DNA of 64,000 bases from Mycolicibacterium stellerae (GTDB lineage: Bacteria; Actinomycetota; Actinomycetes; Mycobacteriales; Mycobacteriaceae): the NCBI RefSeq assembly GCF_003719305.1, contig NZ_RARC01000001.1, forward strand, positions 186,001 through 250,000, written 5' to 3'. The position numbers and the translations under genes are program-made. Positions within the stretch are counted from its first letter, which is position 1, and every line of letters begins with the position of its first letter. Under the pieces are notes generated by a model, which was not told where the DNA came from, searched no databases, and was given only the letters and a program-made list of their open reading frames with translations. This document shows, piece by piece, positions 43,094 to 51,716 of the stretch.

Positions 43094-43505
43094 GGTCGGT
43101 TCCGCGGGCCCGTTCGAGGCCGCCCGCGGCAAACGAACTTTGCTGAGGTCGGTGTACAGCTTCCTGAGAGAAGTGACGTAGTGCTCTACGCGTGTCACCG
43201 ACACGCCCGTACGGTAGCAACGGAGAGTCAGGATTTTGATGGTTGTCGGCCGCGGACGCCCAGCGTCGTTATCACAGCTGCGAAATATGTATCTACCAGC
43301 GGTTTAGCCAGGGAGTTCGCATAGGAAACACCTAGCAAACTATCTTTGCTGGATCGTTCAAGAGGCCCTGTTGCCGCTCGAAACGCTCTGACGTCGGGGA
43401 TAATAAGAAAGCACTTGCGCGAAGTGGTGGATCATGGTCTATATTGAGTTAACTGAACGGCGAGCAACGGCGGACCGATCAAAACTTCTAAACCAAGGAG
43501 AGACA
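43094..43505. other. Intergenic region, promoter of next secreted-protein gene
   Basis: About 410 bp without a gene. A CGTAG-TGCT-CTACG inverted repeat at 43177-43190 belongs to a group of three related intergenic motifs in this window. Near the right end TATATT and a PuAGGAG ribosome site belong to the following gene. Nothing else is recognised. Confidence 0.5.
43177..43190. repeat. CGTAG-N4-CTACG inverted repeat, copy 1
   Basis: CGTAG, TGCT, CTACG; the flanks also contain GTGAC and GTCAC. It resembles GCGTAG-TCGG-CTACGC at 58634-58649 and the perfect palindrome CGCGTAGTCGACTACGCG at 60995-61012. All three lie between genes. Confidence 0.5.
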
Positions 43506-43859
43506 ATGAAGATCAAGTCAATCGCGGCCGTTGGCGCCATGGGACTCGGGCTGGGCTTCGCCAGCTTCATCGGTGGCACCGGCACTGCGTCGGCCGAGTG
43601 TGGCCTGCCCACAACTCCGCCGGCAGAGCGTGTCTCGTGCCTCGTCAACGCCGACCTCAGCGAGTTCGCGAGCAGCACCAACCCCGCGAACCAGCTCAAC
43701 ACGCTGTTCAACGGCACCGACACCGAAACGTGCGTCACTGACAACACTGGCGAGCATTGCGAGACCTCGAACGACGGCCTCGGCCTCAACGACCAGCTGG
43801 ACACGTTCAAGGACAGCCTCGCGGACTTCGCGGCCGGACCTGTCTCCGCCGCCGGCTAA
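43506..43859 (+). CDS. Small secreted protein with four cysteines
   Basis: This 117-residue protein has a signal peptide (about 30 residues, ending GTASA-EC). The mature part of about 87 residues is acidic and Asn/Thr/Asp-rich, with four cysteines in ECGLP, VSCLV, ETCVT and EHCET that can pair as two disulfides. The ribosome site AAGGAG and a strong terminator frame the gene as a single unit. I do not recognise a function. It resembles other small exported mycobacterial proteins. Confidence 0.8.
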   Translation: MKIKSIAAVGAMGLGLGFASFIGGTGTASAECGLPTTPPAERVSCLVNADLSEFASSTNPANQLNTLFNGTDTETCVTDNTGEHCETSNDGLGLNDQLDTFKDSLADFAAGPVSAAG

Positions 43860-43873
43860 ATCTCGCTAAAGTC

Positions 43874-43910
43874 AACGGGCACTTGCGCACCGCGCAGGTG
43901 CCCGTTTTCT
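43874..43910 (+). terminator. Strong Rho-independent terminator
   Basis: The 15-bp stem has arms AACGGGCACTTGCGC and GCGCAGGTGCCCGTT with one wobble pair and the loop ACC, followed by TTTTCT. It ends the small secreted-protein transcript. Confidence 0.9.
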
Positions 43911-43948
43911 ATTGCCGGTCTTTCATCTGCGCGTAGGCTCGCTGACCA

Positions 43949-44710
43949 ATGGCTCGTGACGTTCTCATCACCGGCGCGACCGGCACGCTCGGACACCGAG
44001 TGGTCGGCGAGGCTACCGAGGCCGGCCACCACGTCCGTGCGCTGAGCCGTAAATCTCATGTCGGCTACACCGGCGTCCATTGGGCACAAGGGGACCTGCT
44101 CAGCGGCGAGGGTATCGACGCGGCGCTGGACGGCATCGACACCGTCATCCACTGCGCGACCCAGGGCACCCGCGGCAAGGACGTCGTCTCCGCCGACAAC
44201 CTGATCTCCGCCGCACGCCGGGCCAAGACGGCCAACATCGTCTACGTGTCGATCGTCGGGATCGACCGCATCCCGCTGCCGTACTACACGGCCAAGCTGC
44301 GCGTCGAAGAGGCGCTGACGGCCTCCGGGCTCGGCCACACGATCACCCGGATCACGCAGTTCCACGATCTGATCGAGACGACATTCTCGATCCAGCGCTT
44401 CTCGCCTGCGCTGTTCACGGTCAAGGGCGTCCGCTTCCAGCCCATCGACACCCGCGATGTCGCGACGCACCTGGTGTCACTCATCGACAGAGGCCCCGCG
44501 GGTCGCGTCGACGACATCGGAGGACCGGCGGTCTTCGCCCACGACGAGCTCGCACGCATGTACCTGACCTCCCGCGGCAGCCGCCGACGCGTGCTCACGC
44601 TGCCATTGCCGGGTGGCATCGTCGCAGGTCTGAGGTCCGGCGCCAACCTCGTGCCTGCAAACCCCGTCGGGACCATCGGCTTCGCGCAGTACCTGGCGCG
44701 AAGTACATGA
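43949..44710 (+). CDS. NmrA-like NAD(P)-binding SDR protein
   Basis: This 253-residue atypical short-chain dehydrogenase fold begins with the nucleotide-binding motif VLITGATGTLGHRVVGEATE (GxTGxxG). Later parts are VIHCATQGTRGKDVV, IVYVSIVGIDRIPLPYYTAK (Tyr-x-x-x-Lys-like), and a C-terminal DIGGPAVFAHDELARM. The family includes NmrA-type redox sensors and ubiquinone-linked proteins without a clear enzymatic role. It is a single gene after a terminator and before the DUF1707 gene. Substrate is unknown. Confidence 0.82.
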   Translation: MARDVLITGATGTLGHRVVGEATEAGHHVRALSRKSHVGYTGVHWAQGDLLSGEGIDAALDGIDTVIHCATQGTRGKDVVSADNLISAARRAKTANIVYVSIVGIDRIPLPYYTAKLRVEEALTASGLGHTITRITQFHDLIETTFSIQRFSPALFTVKGVRFQPIDTRDVATHLVSLIDRGPAGRVDDIGGPAVFAHDELARMYLTSRGSRRRVLTLPLPGGIVAGLRSGANLVPANPVGTIGFAQYLARST

Positions 44711-44753
44711 TCGGCCTGTGCTTCCTTATACCTTCAACGTAGGCTCGTGACTG

Positions 44754-45335
44754 ATGACCACTCCAGCGTCGCGAAACCGATCGGAGCCCGCTGCGGACAC
44801 CGATCGTATGCAGGTAGCGCACCTGCTCGCCGATGCCGCGGCCGCTGGTCGGCTCCCGATGACCGAGTACGAAGCCCGCTTGTCCAAGGCCTACGCCGCC
44901 AAGACGTACGACGATCTGGAACGCCTTAGCGCCGATCTGCCCGGGGCTGTCACCGCCACCCGCCGGGGCGGCCCGTGCCATCCCGCGCCGTCCACGCTGC
45001 TGCTGGCCATCATGAGTGGATTCGAGCGACGCGGCCGCTGGAACGTGCCGAGGAAGCTGACAACCTTCACGCTATGGGGCGGCGGAATCGTCGACCTGCG
45101 CTACGCCGACTTCACCTCACCCGAGGTCGAGATCCGCACCTACTCGATCATGGGCGGTCAGACGATCCTCGTGCCGCCTGAGGTCAACGTCGATCTGCGC
45201 GGCCACGGCGTGATGGGCACGTTCGACCACCTGGAAACCGAGCAGGGTCTGCCCGGCGCGCCGCGGGTCAAGGTCCGCGGCTTCTCGCTGTGGGGCAAGG
45301 TCGCCGTCAAGCGCAAGAAGCGCAGGACCGGCTAG
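44754..45335 (+). CDS. DUF1707 domain protein with LiaF-like C-terminus
   Basis: This 193-residue protein has an N-terminal DUF1707 domain (about 19-65; RMQVAHLLADAAAAGRLPMT and EYEARLSKAYAAKTYDDLER) found in many actinobacterial small proteins. A C-terminal beta-rich part (about 100-185; FTLWGGGIVDLRYADF and GHGVMGTFDHLE) resembles the cell-wall stress LiaF/DUF2154 fold. No membrane helix is clear. It occupies the place of Rv0966c. Function is not known. Confidence 0.8.
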   Translation: MTTPASRNRSEPAADTDRMQVAHLLADAAAAGRLPMTEYEARLSKAYAAKTYDDLERLSADLPGAVTATRRGGPCHPAPSTLLLAIMSGFERRGRWNVPRKLTTFTLWGGGIVDLRYADFTSPEVEIRTYSIMGGQTILVPPEVNVDLRGHGVMGTFDHLETEQGLPGAPRVKVRGFSLWGKVAVKRKKRRTG

Positions 45336-45502
45336 CGCAGCTCTGCGCGACTCCACGAATTACTCGCGGGTGCTGAATCGGCGCCACGCTGCTCGGGTCG
45401 CCCTTGAAGTTGCACTCGCGAATGGGAAATCCATTCCTCAACTGTGTGCGGCCGCCGCTAAGCGAGGTGCTTAGGCGTTCCGTGTCAACCGGCTTCGCCA
45501 GG

Positions 45503-45512
45503 TTATCCACAG
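45503..45512 (+). repeat. TTATCCACAG copy 2 of 3 (DnaA-box-like)
   Basis: This exact TTATCCACAG lies 69 bp before the 13E12-type gene start. A related TCATCCACAG follows 9 bp later (45521-45530). Together they could bind DnaA or reflect a common upstream element of 13E12 genes. Confidence 0.5.
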
Positions 45513-45552
45513 TTGCGATTTCATCCACAGGGCCCGGAACCCTCAGAGCCAT

Positions 45553-45568
45553 TCGAACATTAGTTCGA
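45553..45568 (+). promoter_or_regulatory. Perfect mycobacterial SOS box (LexA site)
   Basis: TCGAAC-ATTA-GTTCGA matches the mycobacterial LexA consensus TCGAAC-N4-GTTCGA exactly. GATAAAT, a possible -10 box, overlaps its right end, and the gene starts 13 bp further on, probably as a leaderless mRNA. The HNH gene should be induced by DNA damage. Confidence 0.9.
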
Positions 45569-45580
45569 TAAATTTGGGCC

Positions 45581-47146
45581 ATGGACATCCAGCGGGACGA
45601 GATCCGCGCCGCACTTGATGCGGTCGATACGGGTTACGCCCGGCTGCGTGCCGCGTGCTCGGACTCCGTGGGCAATGCGTTCCGCGTCGAGGTCGCCGAA
45701 CGACTCGAAACCCAGCATCGGGTCAACCGTGGGCTGATGTACCGGTTCTTCGGCGAGCTTATGGAACCGCCCGACGGACCCGACGACCCCGACCTGCCCG
45801 CAGGCACCGTCATGTCGAAGCTGCTGTGGAAGCGCCTGCGCATCACCACCGGCGAGGTGAAGCGCCGCATCGCGCTCGCTGCCCGAATCCGCCCCCGCCG
45901 CACCCTGACCGGTCCGGTCTTGCCACCTGAACTGCCGTGCCTGGCCGCCGCTGTCGAGGCGGGCGCCCTCGGTGACGACCACATCCGCGCCGTCTGCGGC
46001 GGCATCGACCTGCTGCCCTCGGCGCTGGGACATAAGAAAGACACCTGCGAGCGCATCCTGGTGCGCCACGCCAACGACCAAGACGCCAACTTCGTCAAAA
46101 GCATCGGCAAGGGCATCGCCGAACACCTCAACCCCGACGAACTGTTCGACGACACCGACCGCGCCCGCCGCCGCGGGCTCACCCTCGGTCCCCAACAACC
46201 CGACGGGCTGAGCCGAGTACACGGCTGGGTCGATCCCGAGATGCGCGCCTACATCGAAGCAGGCAGCGCAGCCGTGCGACCCGGCCGCCACCGGCCCGCT
46301 GAGCCTGAGTCCGCTGAGGACGCCCAGCCCGACCACGCCGACAATGGTGAATCAGCTTCGTGTGCGGACGATTTCGACAACCCCGAGCCGGACTCGGACG
46401 CTGAGGACCTCGTGGTGCCGCCCGGCTCAGACCCTACGGCTGAGCACGCCGAGAATGCCGAGCTCGTCGACGGGGCCGGGCATGTCGAAGTGACGCCCGA
46501 CCCGCGCAACGCTCGCCAACGCCTACACGACGCACTCAAACTCGGTTTGCGAGCGGGGCTCGCCTCAGGCGCCTACGGCCAACACCGCGGGCTGCCTGTC
46601 ACCGTGATCGCGACAGTGACACTGAGCGAGCTGAATCAGGCCGCCCGTGCAGTCAACGATCCATCGATTCCGATGCCCCCGCCCGCGCGCACCGGCGGTG
46701 GGTCGCGGCTGCCGATGCGCGATCTGATCCGGTTGGCCGCCAACTCCATTCACTACCTGGCGGTGTTCGACGATCACTCCAACCGCCCGCTATACCTTGG
46801 CCGTACGAAACGCATCGCGTCCGCCGACCAACGCATCATCTGCTACGCCCGTGACCGCGGTTGCACAAGGCCGGGCTGCACCGAACCCGGTTACCACTGC
46901 GAGGTCAACCACGACCCGTCCTGGGCCGCGGGCGGACGAACCGACGCCGACTGCCTCTTCTTCGACTGCGGGCCCGACCACACCCTCATCAGCAAGGGTC
47001 TACTCCAGACAAAAGTCACCGACACCGGCAGGCTGGCGTACAGCGACGGCAACGGGCCGTTCGAAGTCAACCTCGCACATCACCCCGAGGAGCTCTTGAG
47101 GGAGCTCTTCGAAAGCGATGATGGCCCGAACGGCGACGACCCCTAG
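45581..47146 (+). CDS. 13E12-family DUF222/HNH endonuclease protein
   Basis: This 521-residue protein of the mycobacterial 13E12 repeat family has an N-terminal DUF222 part (about 30-210), an acidic variable linker (about 220-310), a second conserved part and a C-terminal HNH nuclease domain. The HNH motif reads ARDRGCTRPGCTEPGYHCEV followed by NHDPSWAAGG, with Cys pairs and His for zinc and metal, and CGPDHTLISKG. These repeated genes are probably linked to mobile or repair functions. A perfect SOS box and possible leaderless start suggest damage induction. Confidence 0.9.
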   Translation: MDIQRDEIRAALDAVDTGYARLRAACSDSVGNAFRVEVAERLETQHRVNRGLMYRFFGELMEPPDGPDDPDLPAGTVMSKLLWKRLRITTGEVKRRIALAARIRPRRTLTGPVLPPELPCLAAAVEAGALGDDHIRAVCGGIDLLPSALGHKKDTCERILVRHANDQDANFVKSIGKGIAEHLNPDELFDDTDRARRRGLTLGPQQPDGLSRVHGWVDPEMRAYIEAGSAAVRPGRHRPAEPESAEDAQPDHADNGESASCADDFDNPEPDSDAEDLVVPPGSDPTAEHAENAELVDGAGHVEVTPDPRNARQRLHDALKLGLRAGLASGAYGQHRGLPVTVIATVTLSELNQAARAVNDPSIPMPPPARTGGGSRLPMRDLIRLAANSIHYLAVFDDHSNRPLYLGRTKRIASADQRIICYARDRGCTRPGCTEPGYHCEVNHDPSWAAGGRTDADCLFFDCGPDHTLISKGLLQTKVTDTGRLAYSDGNGPFEVNLAHHPEELLRELFESDDGPNGDDP

Positions 47147-47287
47147 CTGCATCAAGTCTGTTGCGCTGCAACACTTATCGACGCCTGCGTAAATCTATTG
47201 TTCGCCCAATACGCCGATGCGAAGGCGGTTTTGGGTCCATGCTGGCGTCGAGGGCAAATCACTGCCGCTCATCTGGGAGGGGAAGTC

Positions 47288-47578
47288 ATGCGACGCATTT
47301 CAAGATTGGCCGGAATCGCTGCTGCGGCCGCAATCGCCGGAGCAACGGCGATGGGTGTTTCCGCACCGGCCGGGCCTGCCGGTACGTTCGCCCAGGAAGA
47401 TCCTGCCTGCGGGTGGCTGGGCTGGGCGCATCCGGCGTGTGCCGGCGGCGCATTCGACGCGCCGGTGGACGACGGGATACCGGGAGACAACGCGGCGGAA
47501 GGCGGGATTCCGGCCCCGGCGATGGTGCCGAACGTCGATGGCTCGCTCAGTCCCCCCGGCACGCCCGGCGCGATATAG
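47288..47578 (+). CDS. Small secreted protein, Pro/Gly-rich
   Basis: This 96-residue protein has a signal peptide of about 36 residues (LAGIAAAAAIAGATAMGV core). The mature part has GWLGWAHPACAGG and another Cys in EDPACG, suggesting one disulfide, and ends in a Pro/Gly-rich tail. GGGAGGGGAAGTC precedes the ATG. It lies between the 13E12-type gene and the VWA gene, converging with the latter by 2 bp. Function is unknown. Confidence 0.72.
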   Translation: MRRISRLAGIAAAAAIAGATAMGVSAPAGPAGTFAQEDPACGWLGWAHPACAGGAFDAPVDDGIPGDNAAEGGIPAPAMVPNVDGSLSPPGTPGAI

Positions 47579-47580
47579 GA

Positions 47581-49599
47581 CTAACGGCGACGCCGGCGCG
47601 ACCGCAGGTAGTCGCCGACGACCGCCGCGCCCAACCCGTCCAGGTCGGGCAGCACGACGCGGCCCTCGACCCGTCGCGCGACCTGGTCGATGAATCTGGC
47701 CAGGCCGGGATCGTTGCCGAGCCGGAAGATCGTCACCTGTGCGCCAAGGCGGGCCATGTCGTCGAAGCCCTTCACGGTGTGGGCGATCGTTCGCGGATGC
47801 GGCGGATAGTCGAAGAACACCGACGGCGGCTGAGCCGCCGAACCAGCGCCAGCGCCGTCTCCATATCTCTCCAGGTGCGCGGTCGGCTCGCCGTCCGTCA
47901 CGACGAGGACGACGGGCTGCGCGTTGGGGTGTCGGCGCAGATGCCTTCCCGCCAAAGCAAGCGCGTGGTGCAGGTTGGTGCCCTGCTCGTACACGCCCTC
48001 CAAACCGGTCAGCTCCGCGGGCGACACCGTGCGTGCGTACCGGCCGAAGGCGATGATCTGCAACGCATCCGAGCGAAACCTGGTGCTGACCAGATGGCTC
48101 AACGCCAGCGCCGTGCGCTTCATCGGCAGCCAGCGGTTCTCCATCACCATCGAGAACGAGGTGTCGACCAGCAGTGCCACCGCGGCCTGCGCGCGCGTCT
48201 CGGTCTCCGACACCTCCACGTCATCGACGGTGATTCGCAGCGGCGGCTCGGCCACACCCGTACCCGCCTGCCGCAGAACGGCATTGGTCAGCGTGCGGGT
48301 GACGTTCCACGGCTCGGTATCGCCGAACTGCCAGGGCCGCGTCGCGCCCGTCAGCTCGCCTGCCGCGCCCGCCCGCCGCGTCTCACGTTCCCCGTGCCGC
48401 CCCGAAAGCTGCTGAGCCACATCGCGCAAGGCCGTCTGCCCGAGCTGTCGCATGGCCTTCGGGGAGAGCCGCCACTGCCCGTCGGACCCCCGGTCAAGGA
48501 AGCCCTGATTGACGAGGGCCTTTTCCAGCTCGGACAGTGTCTGCGCATCGAGCGCGGCCTCCGGCCCGAGTTGGCGGGCCAGCGACTCGAGGTCGACATC
48601 GTCCATCGTCGCGCCCGCATAACTCTGCGACAGCGCCTCGGCCAACTGCTCGAGTTCGGCGATGTCCGACATCGCCTGCGCGCCCTCGCCCATGCCGAGC
48701 GGGTTGTCGCCGGAGAAACGCGACGACCCGTTCCAGTCCTCGCCGGGCCTGGCCGCCTGCAAATGTCCGTCGAGCCGGTTGAGCGCGTTCATCAACGACG
48801 GCGAGCCGAACGCCTGCTGCGCCAACGCATCCAGCTCGGCGCGCTGGTCGGGCGACAGACTGTTACGGAACCGCTGCGCCGCCGCGGCGCGCTGAGCCAG
48901 CGAGTCCAGCAGCTCGTCCACGTTCTGCGGGTTCTCCGGAAAGAACTCGCCGTGCTTCTTCATGAAGTCGTCGAAGTCCTGCTGGGTGTCCTCGCCACGG
49001 GAATGCTTGTCCAGCAGGTCATTGAGATCATCGAGCATTTCGTTGACGCGCTGACGATCCTCGTCGGTGGCGTTCTCCAGCGCCTGCTTCATTCCCGCGA
49101 ATCGCTGGTCGAGCATCTCGCGGCCGAGCAAGTCCTTGATCTGGTCGTACTTCTCGCGCGCCTCGTCGCTTCGCCACTCGTAGTCGGACAACTCCTGCAC
49201 GGCCTTGGCAGGCGACGGCGGCAGCGATTCGATCCGCATCTCCTGGAACCGGGCGTCGTCGTCGAGCGCGCGCGCCAATTCCTTGCGCTCGGCAAGCACC
49301 GCCTCGTCGAGCAGCTTCTTGATCTCCTGCAGGGTGCCGTCAAGGTTGTTGCGCTGCAATAGCTCCCGACGACGGCGGTTCGCCTCGGCGGCCAGCTTGT
49401 CGGCGCCGCGCATGTTCTGGCTGCCGCGCCGCAGCAGCTCCTGCATCGCGCGACGCGGCGACGAGCCCTCCATCACGTCCTGCCCGATCGCCTCGAGGGC
49501 TTCGCGCAGATCGACCGGCGGCGCCAGCGGGTCCGGGCCGCCGGTGTAGCCGGAGTACCGGGCCGAGCGCCCGTGGCCTCGTTGCAGGCCCTTAGCCAT
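47581..49599 (-). CDS. VWA-domain protein, partner of the MoxR-like ATPase
   Basis: This 672-residue protein contains a C-terminal von Willebrand A domain with a MIDAS motif DTSFSM (ALLVDTSFSMVMENRWLPMK), and two long helical, acidic regions in front. It is the counterpart of Rv0959, of the same length. MoxR/VWA pairs act in metal insertion or complex assembly, like the BchI/BchD subunits. The start overlaps the end of the ATPase gene by 8 bp, so translation is coupled. The client is unknown. Confidence 0.9.
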   Translation of the reverse strand: MAKGLQRGHGRSARYSGYTGGPDPLAPPVDLREALEAIGQDVMEGSSPRRAMQELLRRGSQNMRGADKLAAEANRRRRELLQRNNLDGTLQEIKKLLDEAVLAERKELARALDDDARFQEMRIESLPPSPAKAVQELSDYEWRSDEAREKYDQIKDLLGREMLDQRFAGMKQALENATDEDRQRVNEMLDDLNDLLDKHSRGEDTQQDFDDFMKKHGEFFPENPQNVDELLDSLAQRAAAAQRFRNSLSPDQRAELDALAQQAFGSPSLMNALNRLDGHLQAARPGEDWNGSSRFSGDNPLGMGEGAQAMSDIAELEQLAEALSQSYAGATMDDVDLESLARQLGPEAALDAQTLSELEKALVNQGFLDRGSDGQWRLSPKAMRQLGQTALRDVAQQLSGRHGERETRRAGAAGELTGATRPWQFGDTEPWNVTRTLTNAVLRQAGTGVAEPPLRITVDDVEVSETETRAQAAVALLVDTSFSMVMENRWLPMKRTALALSHLVSTRFRSDALQIIAFGRYARTVSPAELTGLEGVYEQGTNLHHALALAGRHLRRHPNAQPVVLVVTDGEPTAHLERYGDGAGAGSAAQPPSVFFDYPPHPRTIAHTVKGFDDMARLGAQVTIFRLGNDPGLARFIDQVARRVEGRVVLPDLDGLGAAVVGDYLRSRRRRR

Positions 49600-50974
49600 A
49601 GACGGTTTCGCCTTCTCCCGACACCTTGTCGATCCGCTTCGCGAGATACAACGCCTCGAGCGCCAGCTCGACGGCAGCGGCCCGCTGACCGTCGGACTTC
49701 GCACCCAGCTTCGACTGCACCTGGGCGATCGCCGACACCTCGGGCACCGCCGCCAACACGTCGCGCGCCGACACCCGTTCGCCGGTCGTCACGGCCGTGC
49801 CGCCCTCGATCGCCACCACCAGCGGCCCGACGTCGATACCGCCGAGCAGCCGCTGCGCGGTGTCGGCCGTCGCGCGCCGCAGCAGGTGCTCGAGCACCGC
49901 CTGCTCGCGGCCCTCCTCGCCGGACTCGAACTCCAGCTTCCCGCGCAGCACGTCTATCACCGTGCCGAGGTCGACCACGCGCGCCACCGGGTCGTCCTCA
50001 CCGAGAATCGCCGAACGGTGCCGCGCCGCAGCGGCGACCGTCTCGGCGGCCGCGATCGCGAACCGCGCCGACACACCCGAACGCTGGTCGATCGAGCTCG
50101 ACTCGCGCAGCAGCCGTGCGAATCGGGCCAGGATCTGCAGCAGGTACTCCGGCACCTCCGCGGCCAGATGCGCCTCCTGGGTGATGACGCCGATCTCGGC
50201 GGCCAGCGCCAGCGGGTAATGCGTGCGGATCTCGGCGCCGAACCGGTCCTTCAGCGGGGTGATGATGCGCCCACGGTTGGTGTAGTCCTCGGGGTTCGCG
50301 CTCGCGACGACGACCACGTCGAGCGGCAGCCGCAGCGTGTAGCCACGCACCTGGATGTCGCGCTCCTCCATCACGTTGAGCATCGACACCTGGATGCGCT
50401 CGGCGAGGTCGGGCAGCTCGTTGATCGCGACGATGCCGCGGTGCGCCCGCGGGATCAGCCCGTAGGCGATGGTCTCCGGGTCGCCGAGGCTGCGGCCCTC
50501 GGCCACCTTGATCGGGTCGATGTCGCCGACCAGGTCGGCCACGCTGGTATCGGGGGTGGCCAGCTTCTCGAAATAGCGCTCGCTGCGATGCCGCCACTCG
50601 ATGGGCAGGTCCTCGCCCGACTCGCCAGCCCGCCGGATCGACTCCGGCGTGATCGGCGTGTACGGGTGCTCACTGAGCTCCGAGCCCGCGATCACCGGCG
50701 TCCACTCGTCGAGCAACCCCGACAGCGCGCGAAGCAGTCGCGTCTTACCCTGACCGCGCTCGCCGAGCAGCACGATGTCGTGGCCGGCGATCAAAGCCCG
50801 CTCAAGCTGCGGAAGAACGGTGTCCTCGAAGCCGAGGATGCCCGGCCACGCGTCGCGACCCTCGGCCAGCGCTGCCAGCAGGTTCTCGCGGATCTCGGCC
50901 TTGACGCCCCGCTCGCGATGGCCGGAGGCACGCAGCTCACCGACAGTCCGGGGCAGATCATTAGATGGGGTCAC
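49592..50974 (-). CDS. MoxR-type AAA+ ATPase (magnesium chelatase-like)
   Basis: This 460-residue AAA+ ATPase of the MoxR/ChlI class has Walker A GERGQGKTRLL (71-81), Walker B and sensor segments (HRGIVAINELPDLAERIQVS; VVVASANPEDYTNRGRIITP) and a C-terminal helical lid. It corresponds to Rv0958. With the VWA protein downstream it would form a chaperone-like remodelling pair. The gene follows the lipoprotein and purH on the same strand by 76 bp. Confidence 0.92.
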   Translation of the reverse strand: MTPSNDLPRTVGELRASGHRERGVKAEIRENLLAALAEGRDAWPGILGFEDTVLPQLERALIAGHDIVLLGERGQGKTRLLRALSGLLDEWTPVIAGSELSEHPYTPITPESIRRAGESGEDLPIEWRHRSERYFEKLATPDTSVADLVGDIDPIKVAEGRSLGDPETIAYGLIPRAHRGIVAINELPDLAERIQVSMLNVMEERDIQVRGYTLRLPLDVVVVASANPEDYTNRGRIITPLKDRFGAEIRTHYPLALAAEIGVITQEAHLAAEVPEYLLQILARFARLLRESSSIDQRSGVSARFAIAAAETVAAAARHRSAILGEDDPVARVVDLGTVIDVLRGKLEFESGEEGREQAVLEHLLRRATADTAQRLLGGIDVGPLVVAIEGGTAVTTGERVSARDVLAAVPEVSAIAQVQSKLGAKSDGQRAAAVELALEALYLAKRIDKVSGEGETVYG

Positions 50975-51050
50975 TACTCCACGCTACGACTGCTACCCCG
51001 GGAAGGCACTCGCTACGCCTTACGCGAACATGACGAGCTCCGGCGAGCAG

Positions 51051-51704
51051 CTAGGCGTCGGACGGCGGGAGCATCTGGAAACCGGTCAGGATCGTCTCGG
51101 CGTCACGCTGAAATACCGCGTTGTCCGGGTCGGCGCTCTGCACCGTCATCGTCATCGCGTACGTGTCGTCTTCGGTGTGCATCACCGCCGTCAGCACGCT
51201 GGCCGGATGTGGCGGCAGCATCCCGATCTGCGGCGTGGTGTAGTCGATGGTCTCCGCGGGCAGCTCGCAAACAGTGGTTTCGCTGACGCTCACATTCGTC
51301 GCGCCGATGGCGGACTCCAGCGCGTCCTGCTGCGCGTCGAACACCTCTCGCGGCTCGGCCATACCCGGATGGCTTTCGAGTGTGACCACCGCCGTCGGCG
51401 CGAAGCCGTCCTTCGCCAACGCCTCGTTGCGCATCGTGAACCGGATCAGTTCGGAGTCCATCATCGTCACCCGCTCCCAGCCTTCCGGCTGCGGGATCTT
51501 CAGCACGGGCTCTTCATCGGTGTGATCGGGGATCGAGGTCATCGGCGCGTCGACCTTTGTGCAATCGGAGGCCGTCGCCGCCGCCTTGCCCATATCCGGG
51601 GCGGCGACCACGCGGGCGTCGTCGACGACGCGGGTGCAGGCCGTCGCCAGCACAATCGTGGCGGCGCCGAGGACCACCGCCACCGCACGCGCAGCCATCG
51701 TCAT
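51051..51704 (-). CDS. LpqN/LpqT-like lipoprotein
   Basis: This 217-residue lipoprotein has a signal ending in LATAC (Cys23). The mature part resembles the mycobacterial LpqN/LpqT family, with VLKIPQPEGWERVTMMDSEL, VVTLESHPGMAEPREVFDAQ and AVMHTEDDTYAMTMTVQSAD. Such proteins act on the outside of the inner membrane or in the wall. It is inserted between purH and the MoxR gene relative to the M. tuberculosis order, and lies 12 bp after purH. Function is not known. Confidence 0.75.
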   Translation of the reverse strand: MTMAARAVAVVLGAATIVLATACTRVVDDARVVAAPDMGKAAATASDCTKVDAPMTSIPDHTDEEPVLKIPQPEGWERVTMMDSELIRFTMRNEALAKDGFAPTAVVTLESHPGMAEPREVFDAQQDALESAIGATNVSVSETTVCELPAETIDYTTPQIGMLPPHPASVLTAVMHTEDDTYAMTMTVQSADPDNAVFQRDAETILTGFQMLPPSDA

Positions 51705-51716
51705 GGCGGCAACCTA

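Noticed and set aside
47161..49362. A 733-codon open frame on the plus strand
   Set aside because: It runs antisense to the VWA gene, is Arg/His/Gly-rich with no family motif, and is typical of GC-rich shadow frames.
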